From NCBI RefSeq assembly GCF_001637205.1, contig NZ_LVJH01000001.1, positions 1 through 64,000 on the forward strand: a DNA stretch of 64,000 nucleotides, read 5' to 3'. Both the position numbers and the translations under genes were made by a program. Under the pieces are notes generated by a model that made no database searches, had not been told where the DNA came from, and saw only the letters and a list, made by a program, of their open reading frames with translations. Source of the DNA: Paenibacillus glacialis. Lineage in GTDB: Bacteria; Bacillota; Bacilli; Paenibacillales; Paenibacillaceae. The first letter of the stretch is position 1; the number at the start of each line of letters is the position of its first letter. Shown in pieces: positions 7,903 to 17,266 of this stretch.

Positions 7903-8643
7903 TCATGTATCACACGGTACTCGTAGCTGGAAAGAACCTTGAGTGGAGTAAATCTGCTCGGCCTTTACCTGATGGCTACGTACCACATTATGAATTTGTT
8001 GCTGAAGAATTTCTGGGTCCACATGTGAACCTTCACCTTCAAAAAATGCGACGACTTCTCCATCTTCCTCATAAAGACTAAGAGTAAGCTTTCGAGTCTC
8101 ACCCCAAGATGACAGTTCACCATATTGAAATGCTCGAATAGACTCCACAATGGCAGATACCCACTCTTGCGTGTCATCCGGTTTCATCCGCCCACCAAGG
8201 TATAAGTCATCTGCTATATTGACTTCAAGTTCCACATTACTTCCTATGGTACGAAAGGATTGTAGATAGAACACTAAAGATGGAATACCAAGTTTCGCAA
8301 TTTTACCTTCAAGGTACATCCGCTCTTTTATTCTTCCCACACAATCGATCGTTTTATCATGCTTTCCCAACTGCATATAACCATACAAAATCTGTAAATC
8401 ATTCATCCAATCATGCCGATGATGATTCAAGGTCTTAATAGCCGCTTGTTCAATACTTTGAACGACTAGCCGCTGCTCTCTTTCATTCTGTCTATGAATA
8501 GATGCGATCACGATCCAAAGTACTGTTGCCATCCAAAGCGTAAGCAAGATGTACCATACTAACGCTGGATACCATATGACTAATGACAAAGGAATCCAAG
8601 TTGAGATGATAGCTAAAGCCCATAACTTTTTCCACGATTTCAC
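7903..8643 (-). CDS. spo0B: Sporulation initiation phosphotransferase Spo0B, membrane-anchored form
   Basis: Transfers phosphate from Spo0F to Spo0A in the phosphorelay. The phospho-acceptor box is [12 protein letters not shown] with His77 matching B. subtilis His30 (RHDWMN). A helical hairpin follows and then a degenerate kinase-like C-terminal domain. Unlike the 192-aa B. subtilis protein, this 246-aa version starts with two hydrophobic segments (about residues 7-48: [16 protein letters not shown] and [16 protein letters not shown]), so it is probably tethered to the membrane. GTG start with GAGGAG 5 nt upstream. obg follows 13 nt downstream. Confidence 0.88.
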   Translation of the reverse strand: MKSWKKLWALAIISTWIPLSLVIWYPALVWYILLTLWMATVLWIVIASIHRQNEREQRLVVQSIEQAAIKTLNHHRHDWMNDLQILYGYMQLGKHDKTIDCVGRIKERMYLEGKIAKLGIPSLVFYLQSFRTIGSNVELEVNIADDLYLGGRMKPDDTQEWVSAIVESIRAFQYGELSSWGETRKLTLSLYEEDGEVVAFFEGEGSHVDPEILQQQIHNVVRSHQVKAEQIYSTQGSFQLRVPCDT

Positions 8644-8691
8644 AGCTTCTCCTCGCTCCTAATCACCTATTGGGTATTTTAACCACTTCAT

Positions 8692-8697
8692 AGTATA
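8692..8697 (-). promoter_or_regulatory. Extended -10 promoter of spo0B-obg
   Basis: Minus strand TGCTATACT: an extended -10 (TG-N-TATACT), about 50 nt before the spo0B GTG. No good -35 is visible, as is common for extended -10 promoters. Confidence 0.45.
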
Positions 8698-8733
8698 GCA
8701 CAGAATCATTTACCAAATCATCCTAAAACCTAC

Positions 8734-8771
8734 AAAAAAGCCCCCGGCACTTATTGGCCGGAGGCTTTTTA
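8734..8771 (-). terminator. Terminator of rplU-prp-rpmA
   Basis: Stem AAAAAGCC(T)CCGGC / GCCGG(GGG)CTTTTTT around 8736-8770, with a T run on the minus strand, 30 nt after the rpmA stop. Confidence 0.85.
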
Positions 8772-8797
8772 TCAGTTCACAACTGTTTCAATAGCAA

Positions 8798-9103
8798 TTA
8801 AGCTTCCACTGCTGCCGCTACAGGAGCTACCGGATAGACGCTTACTTTCTTGCGATCGCGGCCCCAACGTTCAAATTTCACAACGCCTTCCACTTTCGCG
8901 AACAAAGTATCGTCACTACCGATACCAACATTCGTACCTGGATGAATTTTAGTTCCGCGTTGACGAACTAGGATACTTCCGCCAGTAACCGTTTGTCCGT
9001 CTGCACGTTTCACACCAAGACGCTTCGATTGGGAATCACGTCCGTTTCTTGTGGACCCAACACCTTTTTTCGAAGCGAATAACTGAAGATTCAACTTTAA
9101 CAT
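8798..9103 (-). CDS. rpmA: 50S ribosomal protein L27
   Basis: 101 aa. Carries the Bacillota-specific N-terminal extension MLKLNLQLF preceding [15 protein letters not shown]. In Staphylococcus this extension is cut off by the Prp protease, and the prp gene lies immediately upstream here. The basic core [16 protein letters not shown] is typical of L27, which reaches the peptidyl-transferase centre. The C-terminus has an Ala-rich tail ([10 protein letters not shown]). Strong AAGGAGG RBS. Last gene of the rplU-prp-rpmA operon. Confidence 0.98.
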   Translation of the reverse strand: MLKLNLQLFASKKGVGSTRNGRDSQSKRLGVKRADGQTVTGGSILVRQRGTKIHPGTNVGIGSDDTLFAKVEGVVKFERWGRDRKKVSVYPVAPVAAAVEA

Positions 9104-9120
9104 GTTGTCTACCTCCTTCT

Positions 9121-9453
9121 TTAAAGAATAGCTTCTTCTATTAAAATATACTTACCGTAGGATTCAGCAATATTATTCAACATAACTAGCATAGATTCCA
9201 GTAGTAACTGCACTTTGCTTCCAGTAGCATCATCCTCAATAAGAGGAATCATTCCACTTAAGAAACCATTATGCATATCACAATTCAAAGTAATACCAGT
9301 TAACGTTTCAATCGAATTGACGGTTCCAACAGTAACGGCCGATACTCCGGCACATACAATATCTTCTCCAGCCTTCGCATAATTCGCGTGTCCCTTGATC
9401 TTAAAACTCTGGATTATACCACTATGATTACGAAAGATTCGTACGACAATCAC
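9121..9453 (-). CDS. prp: Ribosomal-processing cysteine protease Prp
   Basis: 110 aa (YsxB family). The catalytic pair is visible in [18 protein letters not shown]: His22 and Cys34, the same numbers as in S. aureus Prp. It removes the N-terminal extension of L27. The GTG start has AAGGTG 8 nt upstream. Its place between rplU and rpmA is the standard arrangement in Bacillota. Confidence 0.95.
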   Translation of the reverse strand: MIVVRIFRNHSGIIQSFKIKGHANYAKAGEDIVCAGVSAVTVGTVNSIETLTGITLNCDMHNGFLSGMIPLIEDDATGSKVQLLLESMLVMLNNIAESYGKYILIEEAIL

Positions 9454-9467
9454 TTGATCGCACCTTC

Positions 9468-9779
9468 TTACGCCTGAATTTTTCCGATAGTTACTTTAGT
9501 GTATGGTTGACGATGACCTTGCTTCACATGATAGTTCTTCTTAGGTTTGTATTTGTATACAACAACCTTATGACCTTTACCATGTTTCTCAACTGTAGCG
9601 GCTACAGTTGCACCGGAAAGTAACGGTGTACCTGCTACCAATCCATTGTCATCACATACTGCTAGTACACGGTTGAAAGTAATACTTTCTCCGTCTTCTG
9701 CGTATAGTTTCTCAACGAACAACACATCGCCTTCTTGCACTTTGTATTGCTTACCACCTGTTTCGATAATAGCGTACAT
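9468..9779 (-). CDS. rplU: 50S ribosomal protein L21
   Basis: 103 aa; begins [18 protein letters not shown] and ends in the conserved [21 protein letters not shown] rRNA-binding region (here [18 protein letters not shown]). The start at 9779 is preceded by GAGGAGGTGC; an upstream ATG would lie inside the leader. First gene of the rplU-prp-rpmA transcript, likely autoregulated through its leader. Confidence 0.97.
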   Translation of the reverse strand: MYAIIETGGKQYKVQEGDVLFVEKLYAEDGESITFNRVLAVCDDNGLVAGTPLLSGATVAATVEKHGKGHKVVVYKYKPKKNYHVKQGHRQPYTKVTIGKIQA

Positions 9780-9905
9780 ATTCTTGCACCTCCTCATGTC
9801 TCAGACTCGCCTAATCTAGGTGACAGTACTGTAAAAACACTGCACTTCACAACCCGACCGGAGCGGTTACAGCATGTGTAGGACAAACAATCACCAGACA
9901 CATAC
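9780..9905 (-). promoter_or_regulatory. Ribosomal L21-type 5' leader
   Basis: This structured leader lies between the rplU promoter and the rplU RBS. It contains the conserved-looking tail AGGCGAGTCTGAGACATG just before the RBS and a GC-rich block ACCGCTCCGGTCGGGTTGTG. Position and tail resemble the L21 leader family of Bacillota, where L21 is thought to bind its own mRNA. The call rests on position and remembered motif, not on a covariance search. Confidence 0.6.
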
Positions 9906-9911
9906 TCATAG

Positions 9912-9940
9912 ATGATACCATAATCCCTGCGCATAGTCAA
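9912..9940 (-). promoter_or_regulatory. Promoter of rplU
   Basis: Minus strand TTGACT (9935-9940), 17-nt spacer, TATCAT (9912-9917). The -35 overlaps the rng stop codon. Confidence 0.7.
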
Positions 9941-11181
9941 TGAATTGTAATTACGTTTATTCTACCCGTACCACTACAACTATCACATGTTTTATCAAAC
10001 ATAACAGATGTATCTTCTCGAACCTTTTTACGTGTGAGTTCTAGTAGACCAAGTTTCGTCCAGCCCACAATTTGACTTTTGGCTCTGTCTTTTTTCATAA
10101 CAGACTCTAGAATTTCCACCACACTCTGTCGATTAACTTCTTGCTCCATATCAATAAAATCAATAACGATAATTCCGCCCACATCTCTTAGACGGATCAA
10201 CCTAGCAATTTCTTCAGCGGCTTGTAAGTTCGTCAATGTTACTGTTTCTTCCAAACTATACTCACCCGTATATTTACTTGTATTTACATCAATGACCGTT
10301 AGTGCTTCTGTATGGTCCCATACAATGGTTCCACCACTTGAAAGTGTGACTTTTCGAGAAAGTCCTTTGTCTAATTGCTCAAGAATACCATACGCCTTGA
10401 ATATGGATTCAGCAGCATGATACACCTTCACGGGTATATGTATACCATTCGACATTTCAGACAGATACGCTTCTGCTTCATTTGCTTCCTTAGCATTATT
10501 AATAACAAGTTCATCTTGTATGGGGTCTAACACATCACGAATCAGACGCTGCACGATACTCAAGTCTCGATGTAGTAGACTAGGAGCTTCCGCTTGATTC
10601 GCACGCTCTTGGATGAGTTCCCACTGCGCACGCAGGAAATTCAGGTCGCCTTGAATGGCCTCACGAGGTTCATCTTGCGATACTGTTCTCACAATAATTC
10701 CTTCTCCGCGGAATCGCATTTGTTCACATAAAATCTTGAGTCGCGTACGTTCGCTCTCTCTTTGAATCTTCTTCGACACAGCCACATAGTCTGATATCGG
10801 CATATAAACGACCCAACGTCCAGGGAGCGAATAATGAGTAGTCACACGCGGCCCTTTCCCACGAAGTGATTCTTTCATCACTTGGACAACAACCTCTTGT
10901 CCTACTTTCAACAATTCTTCTATCGAAGGTTTAATCTTCGGTTGCTTCTCAAGATGGGGGTGTAGCACATCATCAACATACAGAAAGGCGTTCTTCTTGT
11001 GTCCAATATCAACGAATGCAGCCTGCATACCAGGTAATACATTAACAACTTTTCCTTTATAGAAACTACCTACTAAACTTTCACTTTGGCTGCGTTCCGT
11101 TGCAAACTCAATAAGCTTTCCTTCCTCTATGAGAGCCATCTGTGTAAACTTAGGTTCACAGTTAACGATCATCTGTTTCAT
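9937..11181 (-). CDS. rng: Ribonuclease E/G family protein
   Basis: Endoribonuclease of the RNase G/CafA class. An S1-like RNA-binding part lies at the N-terminus (SFYKGKVVNVLPGMQAAFVD, residues ~38-57). The catalytic aspartate motif VIDVNTSKYTG and VIDFIDM are present. A zinc-link CDSCSGTGR stands at the very C-terminus. At 414 aa it is shorter than E. coli RNase G (489), lacking sequence beyond the Zn link. The ATG at 11181 is chosen because AGAGGTG lies just upstream; an alternative ATG is 8 codons earlier. Located between spoIVFB and rplU. Confidence 0.93.
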   Translation of the reverse strand: MKQMIVNCEPKFTQMALIEEGKLIEFATERSQSESLVGSFYKGKVVNVLPGMQAAFVDIGHKKNAFLYVDDVLHPHLEKQPKIKPSIEELLKVGQEVVVQVMKESLRGKGPRVTTHYSLPGRWVVYMPISDYVAVSKKIQRESERTRLKILCEQMRFRGEGIIVRTVSQDEPREAIQGDLNFLRAQWELIQERANQAEAPSLLHRDLSIVQRLIRDVLDPIQDELVINNAKEANEAEAYLSEMSNGIHIPVKVYHAAESIFKAYGILEQLDKGLSRKVTLSSGGTIVWDHTEALTVIDVNTSKYTGEYSLEETVTLTNLQAAEEIARLIRLRDVGGIIVIDFIDMEQEVNRQSVVEILESVMKKDRAKSQIVGWTKLGLLELTRKKVREDTSVMFDKTCDSCSGTGRINVITIH

Positions 11182-11263
11182 GGCTTCACCTCTGCTAGAA
11201 GACATTTCACTTCATAGTGCATGAAATCTCTAATGAATTTTGTATAATTTGGTCTCTTCACTG

Positions 11264-12124
11264 TTAAGGAAGGCGACGACCCTGAGAAAAATAGGCTGAA
11301 ATAAGACGTTGCTCCGGTAAAACCACAATAATTTTACCATTTTTATCCATTATATAGATTAAATGATATTTCTCTCTCTTAAATAGACGCAAAATATTCT
11401 CTAAATGTTTCGCCGCGTCCACAATAATCGGATGGGCATTAGTACCTTTTGCGGAATATTTTATATGAATCGAGTCTCTATTCATCAAAAACCTCATAAA
11501 GCGGTATGGAAGATTGCGATAATCTATAAGATTTGAATAGAAAAGAAATATTCCAATCATCAATATATTTAGCTGGATGATTCCTTCTCCCTTAATTAGA
11601 GGAAGCAATGAAAACAAGATCACGACCATACTAGTAACTATACTCACTCTTGAAGACCATAGCAAAGTAAAATGATAAGGATAATAACGACTGGCTAGAG
11701 ACTGTAATATTTTACCCCCATCAAGTGGGAGAATCGGTAGCAAGTTAAATACAGCAATAACCATATTACCATGCACGATATAAGAAATAAACTCGATATT
11801 CCCCCATCCTACTGCCATAAAGGTCATTCCAATAACCATCATGATCCCATTCTGAAGAGGTCCTGCCAAGGCAATAATAATTTCCTTCCATGCTGTGAGT
11901 TTCCCGTGGTCTTCAATAGACACAACGCCTCCAAAAGGAAGTAACTGAACAGATCGGACCTTAATACCCATTACTACCGCAGCACTCATATGTCCCATCT
12001 CATGTATAAGCACGATAACGAAAAGTGTAATTAGCTCAATAAAACTACCTGTCAGAATTGACATTAACATTACAATAACAAAAAGAGGATGCAACGATAG
12101 TGTTACCCCACGGATATTAATCAA
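11264..12124 (-). CDS. spoIVFB: Stage IV sporulation protein FB, intramembrane metalloprotease
   Basis: Site-2 protease family (M50B) that cleaves pro-sigma-K in the mother cell. The zinc motif HEMGH (around residue 41) and the second ligand region LPLDGGKILQS (~132-142) lie in hydrophobic segments. Several membrane helices occupy the first ~200 residues, followed by a soluble CBS-like C-terminal part (GTNAHPIIVDAAKHLENILR). The TTG start lies inside the end of spoIVFA (8-nt overlap), so the two are translationally coupled, as in B. subtilis. Confidence 0.93.
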   Translation of the reverse strand: MINIRGVTLSLHPLFVIVMLMSILTGSFIELITLFVIVLIHEMGHMSAAVVMGIKVRSVQLLPFGGVVSIEDHGKLTAWKEIIIALAGPLQNGIMMVIGMTFMAVGWGNIEFISYIVHGNMVIAVFNLLPILPLDGGKILQSLASRYYPYHFTLLWSSRVSIVTSMVVILFSLLPLIKGEGIIQLNILMIGIFLFYSNLIDYRNLPYRFMRFLMNRDSIHIKYSAKGTNAHPIIVDAAKHLENILRLFKREKYHLIYIMDKNGKIIVVLPEQRLISAYFSQGRRLP

Positions 12125-12923
12125 AAGACATCACTTCCGTGGGATCGATATATTCTTGACCTTGCAAGATAGCAAAATATAAGAATGGTAACTGCTCGGT
12201 TGGAGTAGTAGATAATAATCCAAGTGAATCGCCAGCTTCGATCCAATCATTTATTTTCAATGTCGTATCTAAATGCCCATAAATGGTCACCATCCCACCT
12301 GCATGTTGAACCTTTAACGTCTTACCCAATTCCGAATCTGTCAGCACCTCAATAACACGTCCCGTTGCTACGCTTTTAACCTGTTGTTTAACATTTGAAT
12401 CGCCATTAGGAGTGATTTCAATTCCTTTAAGAGCCACAGAATATGGCATTGTTATATTTCCCTTCATTGGAGTAATCAATGAAAGTGATGCGATGACTTT
12501 CTGTGGATCATTCTGGCTTTCCTTGAAGATAGGGATAATCGTAGGTACTTCTCCGAAATGGGAAACATACCAAGCCTCTGCTGCTTGAAAGTCCATTTCT
12601 CGGTTCAGTGACTGTGCAATATATTGTTGAACGTTAACTGCCCAAGGCTGTTCGAACCGGTATACTCCAACGATCAATCCAAATAACAAGCCACTAAGTA
12701 ACAATCGCCAAATAAAGCTCGAAAAGAAATGATTTTTCTTAACATCTCCATTTAATTCATGTAAACGGCCACGTTCCTTTTTCCACATTGCTTCAGGATC
12801 TGGTTCCTGAACTATAGGATAACCCTTGGGTAACTTCTTCGTATCGAGTGGAAGCTGATTATAGTCTAATAATTCCTGAATTCTCTCCTCTCGGCGTTGT
12901 TTCAATGCTGATTTATCATCCAT
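12117..12923 (-). CDS. spoIVFA: Stage IV sporulation protein FA (M23-like)
   Basis: Inhibitor and anchor of SpoIVFB in the outer forespore membrane. A charged cytoplasmic N-terminus (~90 aa) is followed by one TM segment (LLLSGLLFGLIVGVYRF) and an intermembrane-space domain ending in a lysostaphin/M23-like fold (ATGRVIEVLTDSELGKTLKV, GGMVTIYGHLD). 268 aa, close to B. subtilis (264). The ATG at 12923 has AGGGGGAG 7 nt upstream; an ATG 18 codons earlier lacks an RBS. Cleavage by SpoIVB/CtpB in the family relieves inhibition. Confidence 0.92.
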   Translation of the reverse strand: MDDKSALKQRREERIQELLDYNQLPLDTKKLPKGYPIVQEPDPEAMWKKERGRLHELNGDVKKNHFFSSFIWRLLLSGLLFGLIVGVYRFEQPWAVNVQQYIAQSLNREMDFQAAEAWYVSHFGEVPTIIPIFKESQNDPQKVIASLSLITPMKGNITMPYSVALKGIEITPNGDSNVKQQVKSVATGRVIEVLTDSELGKTLKVQHAGGMVTIYGHLDTTLKINDWIEAGDSLGLLSTTPTEQLPFLYFAILQGQEYIDPTEVMSFD

Positions 12924-13139
12924 TTCGTCACTCCCCCTAACGAGGCTCTTTTCACCTATTTTATGAGGGATGTCCATCTATTTAGAACAAGCTTACTTCT
13001 ACCCGAATGAATAGTACGATCTATATGAAGAACTAACCAAGAAGAAACAGCTTCACCGTCCATTAAGAACGGGTATCCGAATCTTCGGAAATATAAGAAG
13101 TAGAATATCAAGTGAAACTTTAACTTTCTTATAGTATTA

Positions 13140-13188
13140 GAAAAGGAACCCTCCCTAGAGTAGAAAAAACTACTTTTGGACAGTTCCT
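13140..13188 (-). terminator. Terminator downstream of minD
   Basis: Inverted repeat AGGAAC (13183-13188) / GTTCCT (13144-13149, minus-strand reading), with an inner AGTAG/CTACT helix and a TTTTCT tail, 16 nt after the minD stop. It separates mre-min from spoIVF, leaving 12924-13139 (about 215 bp, no convincing gene) to hold the spoIVFA promoter. Confidence 0.6.
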
Positions 13189-13203
13189 AATTATATTACT
13201 CTA

Positions 13204-14001
13204 TTATTTTCCCATTCCAAAAAACTTTTTAAAACGTTTGAACGCACCCTGTTCAGTATTCATTTGCATCAGAGGTACTGTATCCCCAAGAATTCGACGA
13301 GCAATATTGCGATAAGCAATCGCAGCTCTAGAATCCGGATTCATCACCGTTGGTTCCCCGTTATTGGCTGCTTTAATCACATACTCATCATCGGGTACGA
13401 TCCCAATCAAATCAATATTCAAAACTTGAAGGATATCCTCAATATCTAGCATATCACCAGACTTAACCATATTATGCCGTATGCGATTCACAACGAGTTT
13501 TGGAGATTCCACATGGGAACTTTCTAGTAGTCCAATAATTCGATCAGCGTCTCGAACTGCGGCATTCTCAGGTGTCGTAACCACAATAGCCTTGTCTGCT
13601 CCAGCAATCGCATTCTTAAACCCTTGTTCAATACCCGCTGGGCAATCGATGATCACGTACTCATATTCCTTCTTAAGTTCAAGAATAATGTCTCTTACCT
13701 GCTCAGGTTTAATCGAGTCTTTGTCTTTGGTCTGTGCCGCTGGGAGCATATATAATTCATCGAAACGTTTATCCTTCACTAGCGCTTGCCCAAGCCGACA
13801 TCTTCCCTCAGCTACGTCGACCAGATCATAAATAATACGATTCTCAAGGCCCATGACCACATCCAAATTACGCAAACCTATATCGGTATCCACTAAACAT
13901 ACTTTTTTGCCAAGCAAAGCAAGTGCTGTTCCAATATTGGCTGTTGTGGTTGTCTTACCCACTCCACCCTTACCAGAAGTGACAACGATAGCCTCTCCCA
14001 T
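13204..14001 (-). CDS. minD: Septum site-determining protein MinD
   Basis: ParA-type ATPase that recruits MinC to the membrane to block polar division. Deviant Walker A TSGKGGVGKTTTTANIG at residues 8-24; the C-terminal amphipathic membrane-targeting helix is visible as FKRFKKFFGMGK. 265 aa, typical. RBS AAGGGGGTG. minC lies 3 nt upstream, the two forming the end of the mreBCD-minCD operon. Confidence 0.98.
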   Translation of the reverse strand: MGEAIVVTSGKGGVGKTTTTANIGTALALLGKKVCLVDTDIGLRNLDVVMGLENRIIYDLVDVAEGRCRLGQALVKDKRFDELYMLPAAQTKDKDSIKPEQVRDIILELKKEYEYVIIDCPAGIEQGFKNAIAGADKAIVVTTPENAAVRDADRIIGLLESSHVESPKLVVNRIRHNMVKSGDMLDIEDILQVLNIDLIGIVPDDEYVIKAANNGEPTVMNPDSRAAIAYRNIARRILGDTVPLMQMNTEQGAFKRFKKFFGMGK

Positions 14002-14004
14002 GTA

Positions 14005-14667
14005 CTACACCCCCTTAAACATATTAAAATCTCGCCGTAATCGTACAATGTTACTCATCTTATCGATCTGCATAACTCCATCTTGCAAATATGCGAATTC
14101 CATACGAGTCTCCCATGTCTCCCACTCATCAGGTGGACGGCTGATCATATCAGAAATCCGTAATTGTGTTGGAGCAAAATGAGAAGCAGCTATAACAGTC
14201 TCTTCGTTACCTTCAAAACCCGCATGAGCCATTCCACGTAATGCGCCTAAAATATAAATGTCCCCAGTACATGTCACAGAACCTCCTGGATTCACATCTC
14301 CAAGAAACAATAGATTTCCATCATGATGAAGAACTTGACCGGAACGTACCATTCCGCTCATCACAGTAATGTTGCTTCCTAGGACCTCTTCCAGTTGTAA
14401 TTCTGGCGATTCAACCGACCGTACCAACAGATTGCCTTTTTGCTTCATAATCTCGAGGATGTCCTGCTTCTGCTCTACGGTGATAAACCGCGAACCCAGT
14501 TTTATATCAACATGTATAATTGGACCAGCTAAAATATTGGTATGGCTATGCTCCAGTTTATAGCGAAGTTCGGTCAATAAATCCTCGAAATCACATTCGT
14601 CCTCAAGTAGGAATACCAGGCCATCTTTGATGCCCTTAATCGTGACGTGATTGGATTTTACAGTCAT
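14005..14667 (-). CDS. minC: Septum site-determining protein MinC
   Basis: FtsZ-ring inhibitor. The N-terminal FtsZ-binding domain (VTIKGIKDGLVFLLEDE) is followed by the C-terminal beta-helix dimerisation/MinD-binding domain (VRSGQVLHHDGNLLFLGDVN and PGGSVTCTGDIYILGALRG). 220 aa. The start at 14667 is preferred because GGGAGGGG lies just upstream; an in-frame ATG 9 codons earlier is poorer. Follows mreD. Confidence 0.95.
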   Translation of the reverse strand: MTVKSNHVTIKGIKDGLVFLLEDECDFEDLLTELRYKLEHSHTNILAGPIIHVDIKLGSRFITVEQKQDILEIMKQKGNLLVRSVESPELQLEEVLGSNITVMSGMVRSGQVLHHDGNLLFLGDVNPGGSVTCTGDIYILGALRGMAHAGFEGNEETVIAASHFAPTQLRISDMISRPPDEWETWETRMEFAYLQDGVMQIDKMSNIVRLRRDFNMFKGV

Positions 14668-14748
14668 AAGCCTGCCCCTCCCATCTTCTTTCATTTCGTC
14701 CCCAGAGTCCCAAGTTCCTGCTTTGATCTCTAAATAATCGAATTTAGC

Positions 14749-15279
14749 CTAAGCTGCCTTCTCTTTTTGGTTAAGTTTACTAATCTTCTCTAGTTGAGAT
14801 CTTAGAGGAACATAGATCATTAATCCAAAAACAAAGTGAACGAACAAGTCAGGAAGGATATGATGCACTAAAGCCCAATCGTATGACGTATGATTCAATT
14901 GAAATAACTTATATATCCCAAATAAGGTGCTGTCTAATAGCAGACTTCCCAGAATTATGGCCGTCATCATAATAGGCATAGGTGCCCTTGGAGCTTGAAA
15001 TATGAAGCCCATTAGATAGGCTGACAACCCCATCGCAAAGGAATACGTTCCCATGATCTGTCCATAAAAAACAATATCATGCATGATACCAAATACGATT
15101 CCAAGTACTAATGCCGTATGACGATGATTATAGATCGATACAAACAGAATCACTATGTAAACCAAATTTGGTACGATTCTAGTCTGCCAAGAATCAGGAA
15201 TAAGCCATGGTACAACAGTTCCTTCTAATATGAAAAGTATGAATAACAACAGAATAAGAACAGGCCTACGCATCATCAC
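14749..15279 (-). CDS. mreD: Rod shape-determining protein MreD
   Basis: 176-aa polytopic membrane protein with about five hydrophobic helices (LILLLFILFILEGTVVPWLI at the start). Part of the elongasome with MreC. Starts at GTG overlapping the mreC stop (GAATAGTGATGATG); two ATG codons follow immediately and could also be used. GGAGG is ~9 nt upstream. Confidence 0.9.
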   Translation of the reverse strand: MMMRRPVLILLLFILFILEGTVVPWLIPDSWQTRIVPNLVYIVILFVSIYNHRHTALVLGIVFGIMHDIVFYGQIMGTYSFAMGLSAYLMGFIFQAPRAPMPIMMTAIILGSLLLDSTLFGIYKLFQLNHTSYDWALVHHILPDLFVHFVFGLMIYVPLRSQLEKISKLNQKEKAA

Positions 15280-16151
15280 TATTCAAGAACCTCCGGTGTA
15301 AACACGACAAATAGTTGTTTCCAATCCACAAAGTTTGCAGAAGGCGAAATCGTCGCTGTTCTCAGCAGTCCCATTTCTCCGACTTGAACGCTATCCACAG
15401 TTCCAATGATCATTCCTTGTGGATACAGTCCACCACTTCCTGAAGATACAATCGTATCCTTCTCCTTCAGTGGATCATCCTCTTTAATTCCTGTCATAAG
15501 TAATGTATCCGTCTTCTCGTCATAACTCTCAATAATACCAAAGGTCTTATGGTTATTAAGAGATGTTACTGCAATCGCGTTTGTATTAGGATCCTTAACA
15601 TCCATGGTCGTAATCAGCTTCACCGTTGAAGTAAAGTTACTAACTTTACTTACGACTCCAACGAGGCCATCTACAGAAGTAACAGACATGTCGACCTTCA
15701 CACCATCACGTTCCCCAATATCTATAACCAATGAACGATTATTGGGATCCGTATTCACACTAACCACCTGTGCAATGTGGTGTTCATAATTATTTTTTTC
15801 AAGTTGTGCTTTTGTGAAATTAAGGGCGGTTTTGAGCTCTATATTCTCAGATTCCATAAAGTTAAATCGTGCTTTCTCGCGTGTATACTGTGCGAGAGCG
15901 ATTTTAAGTTCCTCGTTCTCTTTATGAATATCCTTCATGTTACCGATATCTTCAAACAAGCCCGCTATGTAGCCAGCGGGCTTATAAAAGATGTTTTGCA
16001 CAAAACCGACCGTATCTCTTAGGAATTTCTCAGGCCAAGACAAAGTTGTCCTAGGCCCAAGTGTAAATCCCATTAAAGCTATGAACATAACAAGGCCAAT
16101 TAATATAACAAACAATCGTTTGTTTCCAAGCAACTTAAACAGTTTCAACAC
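15279..16151 (-). CDS. mreC: Rod shape-determining protein MreC
   Basis: One TM helix near the N-terminus (RLFVILIGLVMFIALMGF), a coiled coil (about residues 65-110) and the extracytoplasmic beta-rich MreC domain. It scaffolds MreB to cell-wall synthases. 290 aa, normal. The start is ambiguous: GTG at 16151 or the next codon TTG, both close behind TTAGAGG. Confidence 0.93.
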   Translation of the reverse strand: MLKLFKLLGNKRLFVILIGLVMFIALMGFTLGPRTTLSWPEKFLRDTVGFVQNIFYKPAGYIAGLFEDIGNMKDIHKENEELKIALAQYTREKARFNFMESENIELKTALNFTKAQLEKNNYEHHIAQVVSVNTDPNNRSLVIDIGERDGVKVDMSVTSVDGLVGVVSKVSNFTSTVKLITTMDVKDPNTNAIAVTSLNNHKTFGIIESYDEKTDTLLMTGIKEDDPLKEKDTIVSSGSGGLYPQGMIIGTVDSVQVGEMGLLRTATISPSANFVDWKQLFVVFTPEVLE

Positions 16152-16205
16152 CCTCTAACATTGCTTATTTCTATCCCATATCAGGGGTACATTCATATTC
16201 TTAAT

Positions 16206-17228
16206 CTAACGTCTTGATCTAGCCGAACTTTTAAACAAATGAATGTTATCTAACGCCTTACCTGTACCAATAGCTACACAATCTAACGGGTTCTCTGCGA
16301 CGATAACCGGCATTCCGGTCTCTTGTGCAAGTAACTTGTCCAAGTTACGCAATAGAGCGCCTCCGCCAGTCAATACGATTCCACGATCCATAATATCTGC
16401 TGCAAGCTCAGGTGGACATTTCTCGAGTGTTACCTTCACTGCTTCAATAATAGCATTCACAGTATCGCCTAGTGCTTCGCTAATTTCGTCAGAAGTAATC
16501 GTGATGGTCTTCGGTAATCCTGTCACCAAGTCACGACCGCGAATTTCCATCGTTTCCACTTGGTCTAGTGGTAGAGCAGAGCCGACTTCCATCTTCAACT
16601 GTTCAGATGTACGTTCACCAATCATCAAGTTATATTGTCGTTTGATGTATTGGATAATAGACTCATCCATTTCATCCCCAGCGACACGAACTGAACGACT
16701 TGTTACAATCCCTCCAAGAGAGATAACTGCAACTTCCGTTGTACCTCCACCGATGTCAACAACCATGCTACCCGTTGGTTCCCAAACCGGAAGATCCGCA
16801 CCAATAGCCGCTGCAAAAGGTTCTTCAATAATATAAGCTTCACGTGCACCTGCTTGCTTCGTTGCATCTTCAACAGCACGTTGTTCCACAGCTGTAATTC
16901 CTGAAGGAACACATACCATGACATTAGGATGACGTTGAAACATAGAACGTTGCTTCTGAGCTTGCTTAATGAAATATTTAATCATCGTTGCTGTAATATC
17001 AAAATCTGCAATAACGCCGTCTTTCATAGGGCGTATCGCTTGAATATTACCAGGTGTACGACCAATCATCTTTTTAGCAGATTCCCCAACAGCCTCAATG
17101 CTTTTCGTATCCAATCTAATCGCTACAACTGAAGGTTCTCTAACAACAATTCCTTTACCACGGACATAAACGAGTGTATTTGCTGTCCCCAAATCAATCC
17201 CTAAATCTTTCGTAAACCCACCAAACAT
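16206..17228 (-). CDS. mreB: Rod shape-determining protein MreB (actin-like)
   Basis: Actin-fold filament protein directing lateral wall synthesis. Motifs: phosphate-1 [10 protein letters not shown] (residues ~11-20), phosphate-2 [14 protein letters not shown] (~163-176), adenosine motif [13 protein letters not shown]. 340 aa. Clear AAGGGAG RBS. First gene of mreBCD-minCD, directly after radC. Confidence 0.98.
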   Translation of the reverse strand: MFGGFTKDLGIDLGTANTLVYVRGKGIVVREPSVVAIRLDTKSIEAVGESAKKMIGRTPGNIQAIRPMKDGVIADFDITATMIKYFIKQAQKQRSMFQRHPNVMVCVPSGITAVEQRAVEDATKQAGAREAYIIEEPFAAAIGADLPVWEPTGSMVVDIGGGTTEVAVISLGGIVTSRSVRVAGDEMDESIIQYIKRQYNLMIGERTSEQLKMEVGSALPLDQVETMEIRGRDLVTGLPKTITITSDEISEALGDTVNAIIEAVKVTLEKCPPELAADIMDRGIVLTGGGALLRNLDKLLAQETGMPVIVAENPLDCVAIGTGKALDNIHLFKSSARSRR

Positions 17229-17266
17229 GCTGTAAACTCCCTTTCTGTGTCAATCTTAGCAATATA

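Noticed and set aside
12967..13140. Open minus-strand frame between minD and spoIVFA (contains FGYPFLMDGEAVSSWLVLHI)
   Set aside because: No start codon with an RBS and no recognised family; likely a chance open frame or very old remnant in the spoIVFA promoter region.
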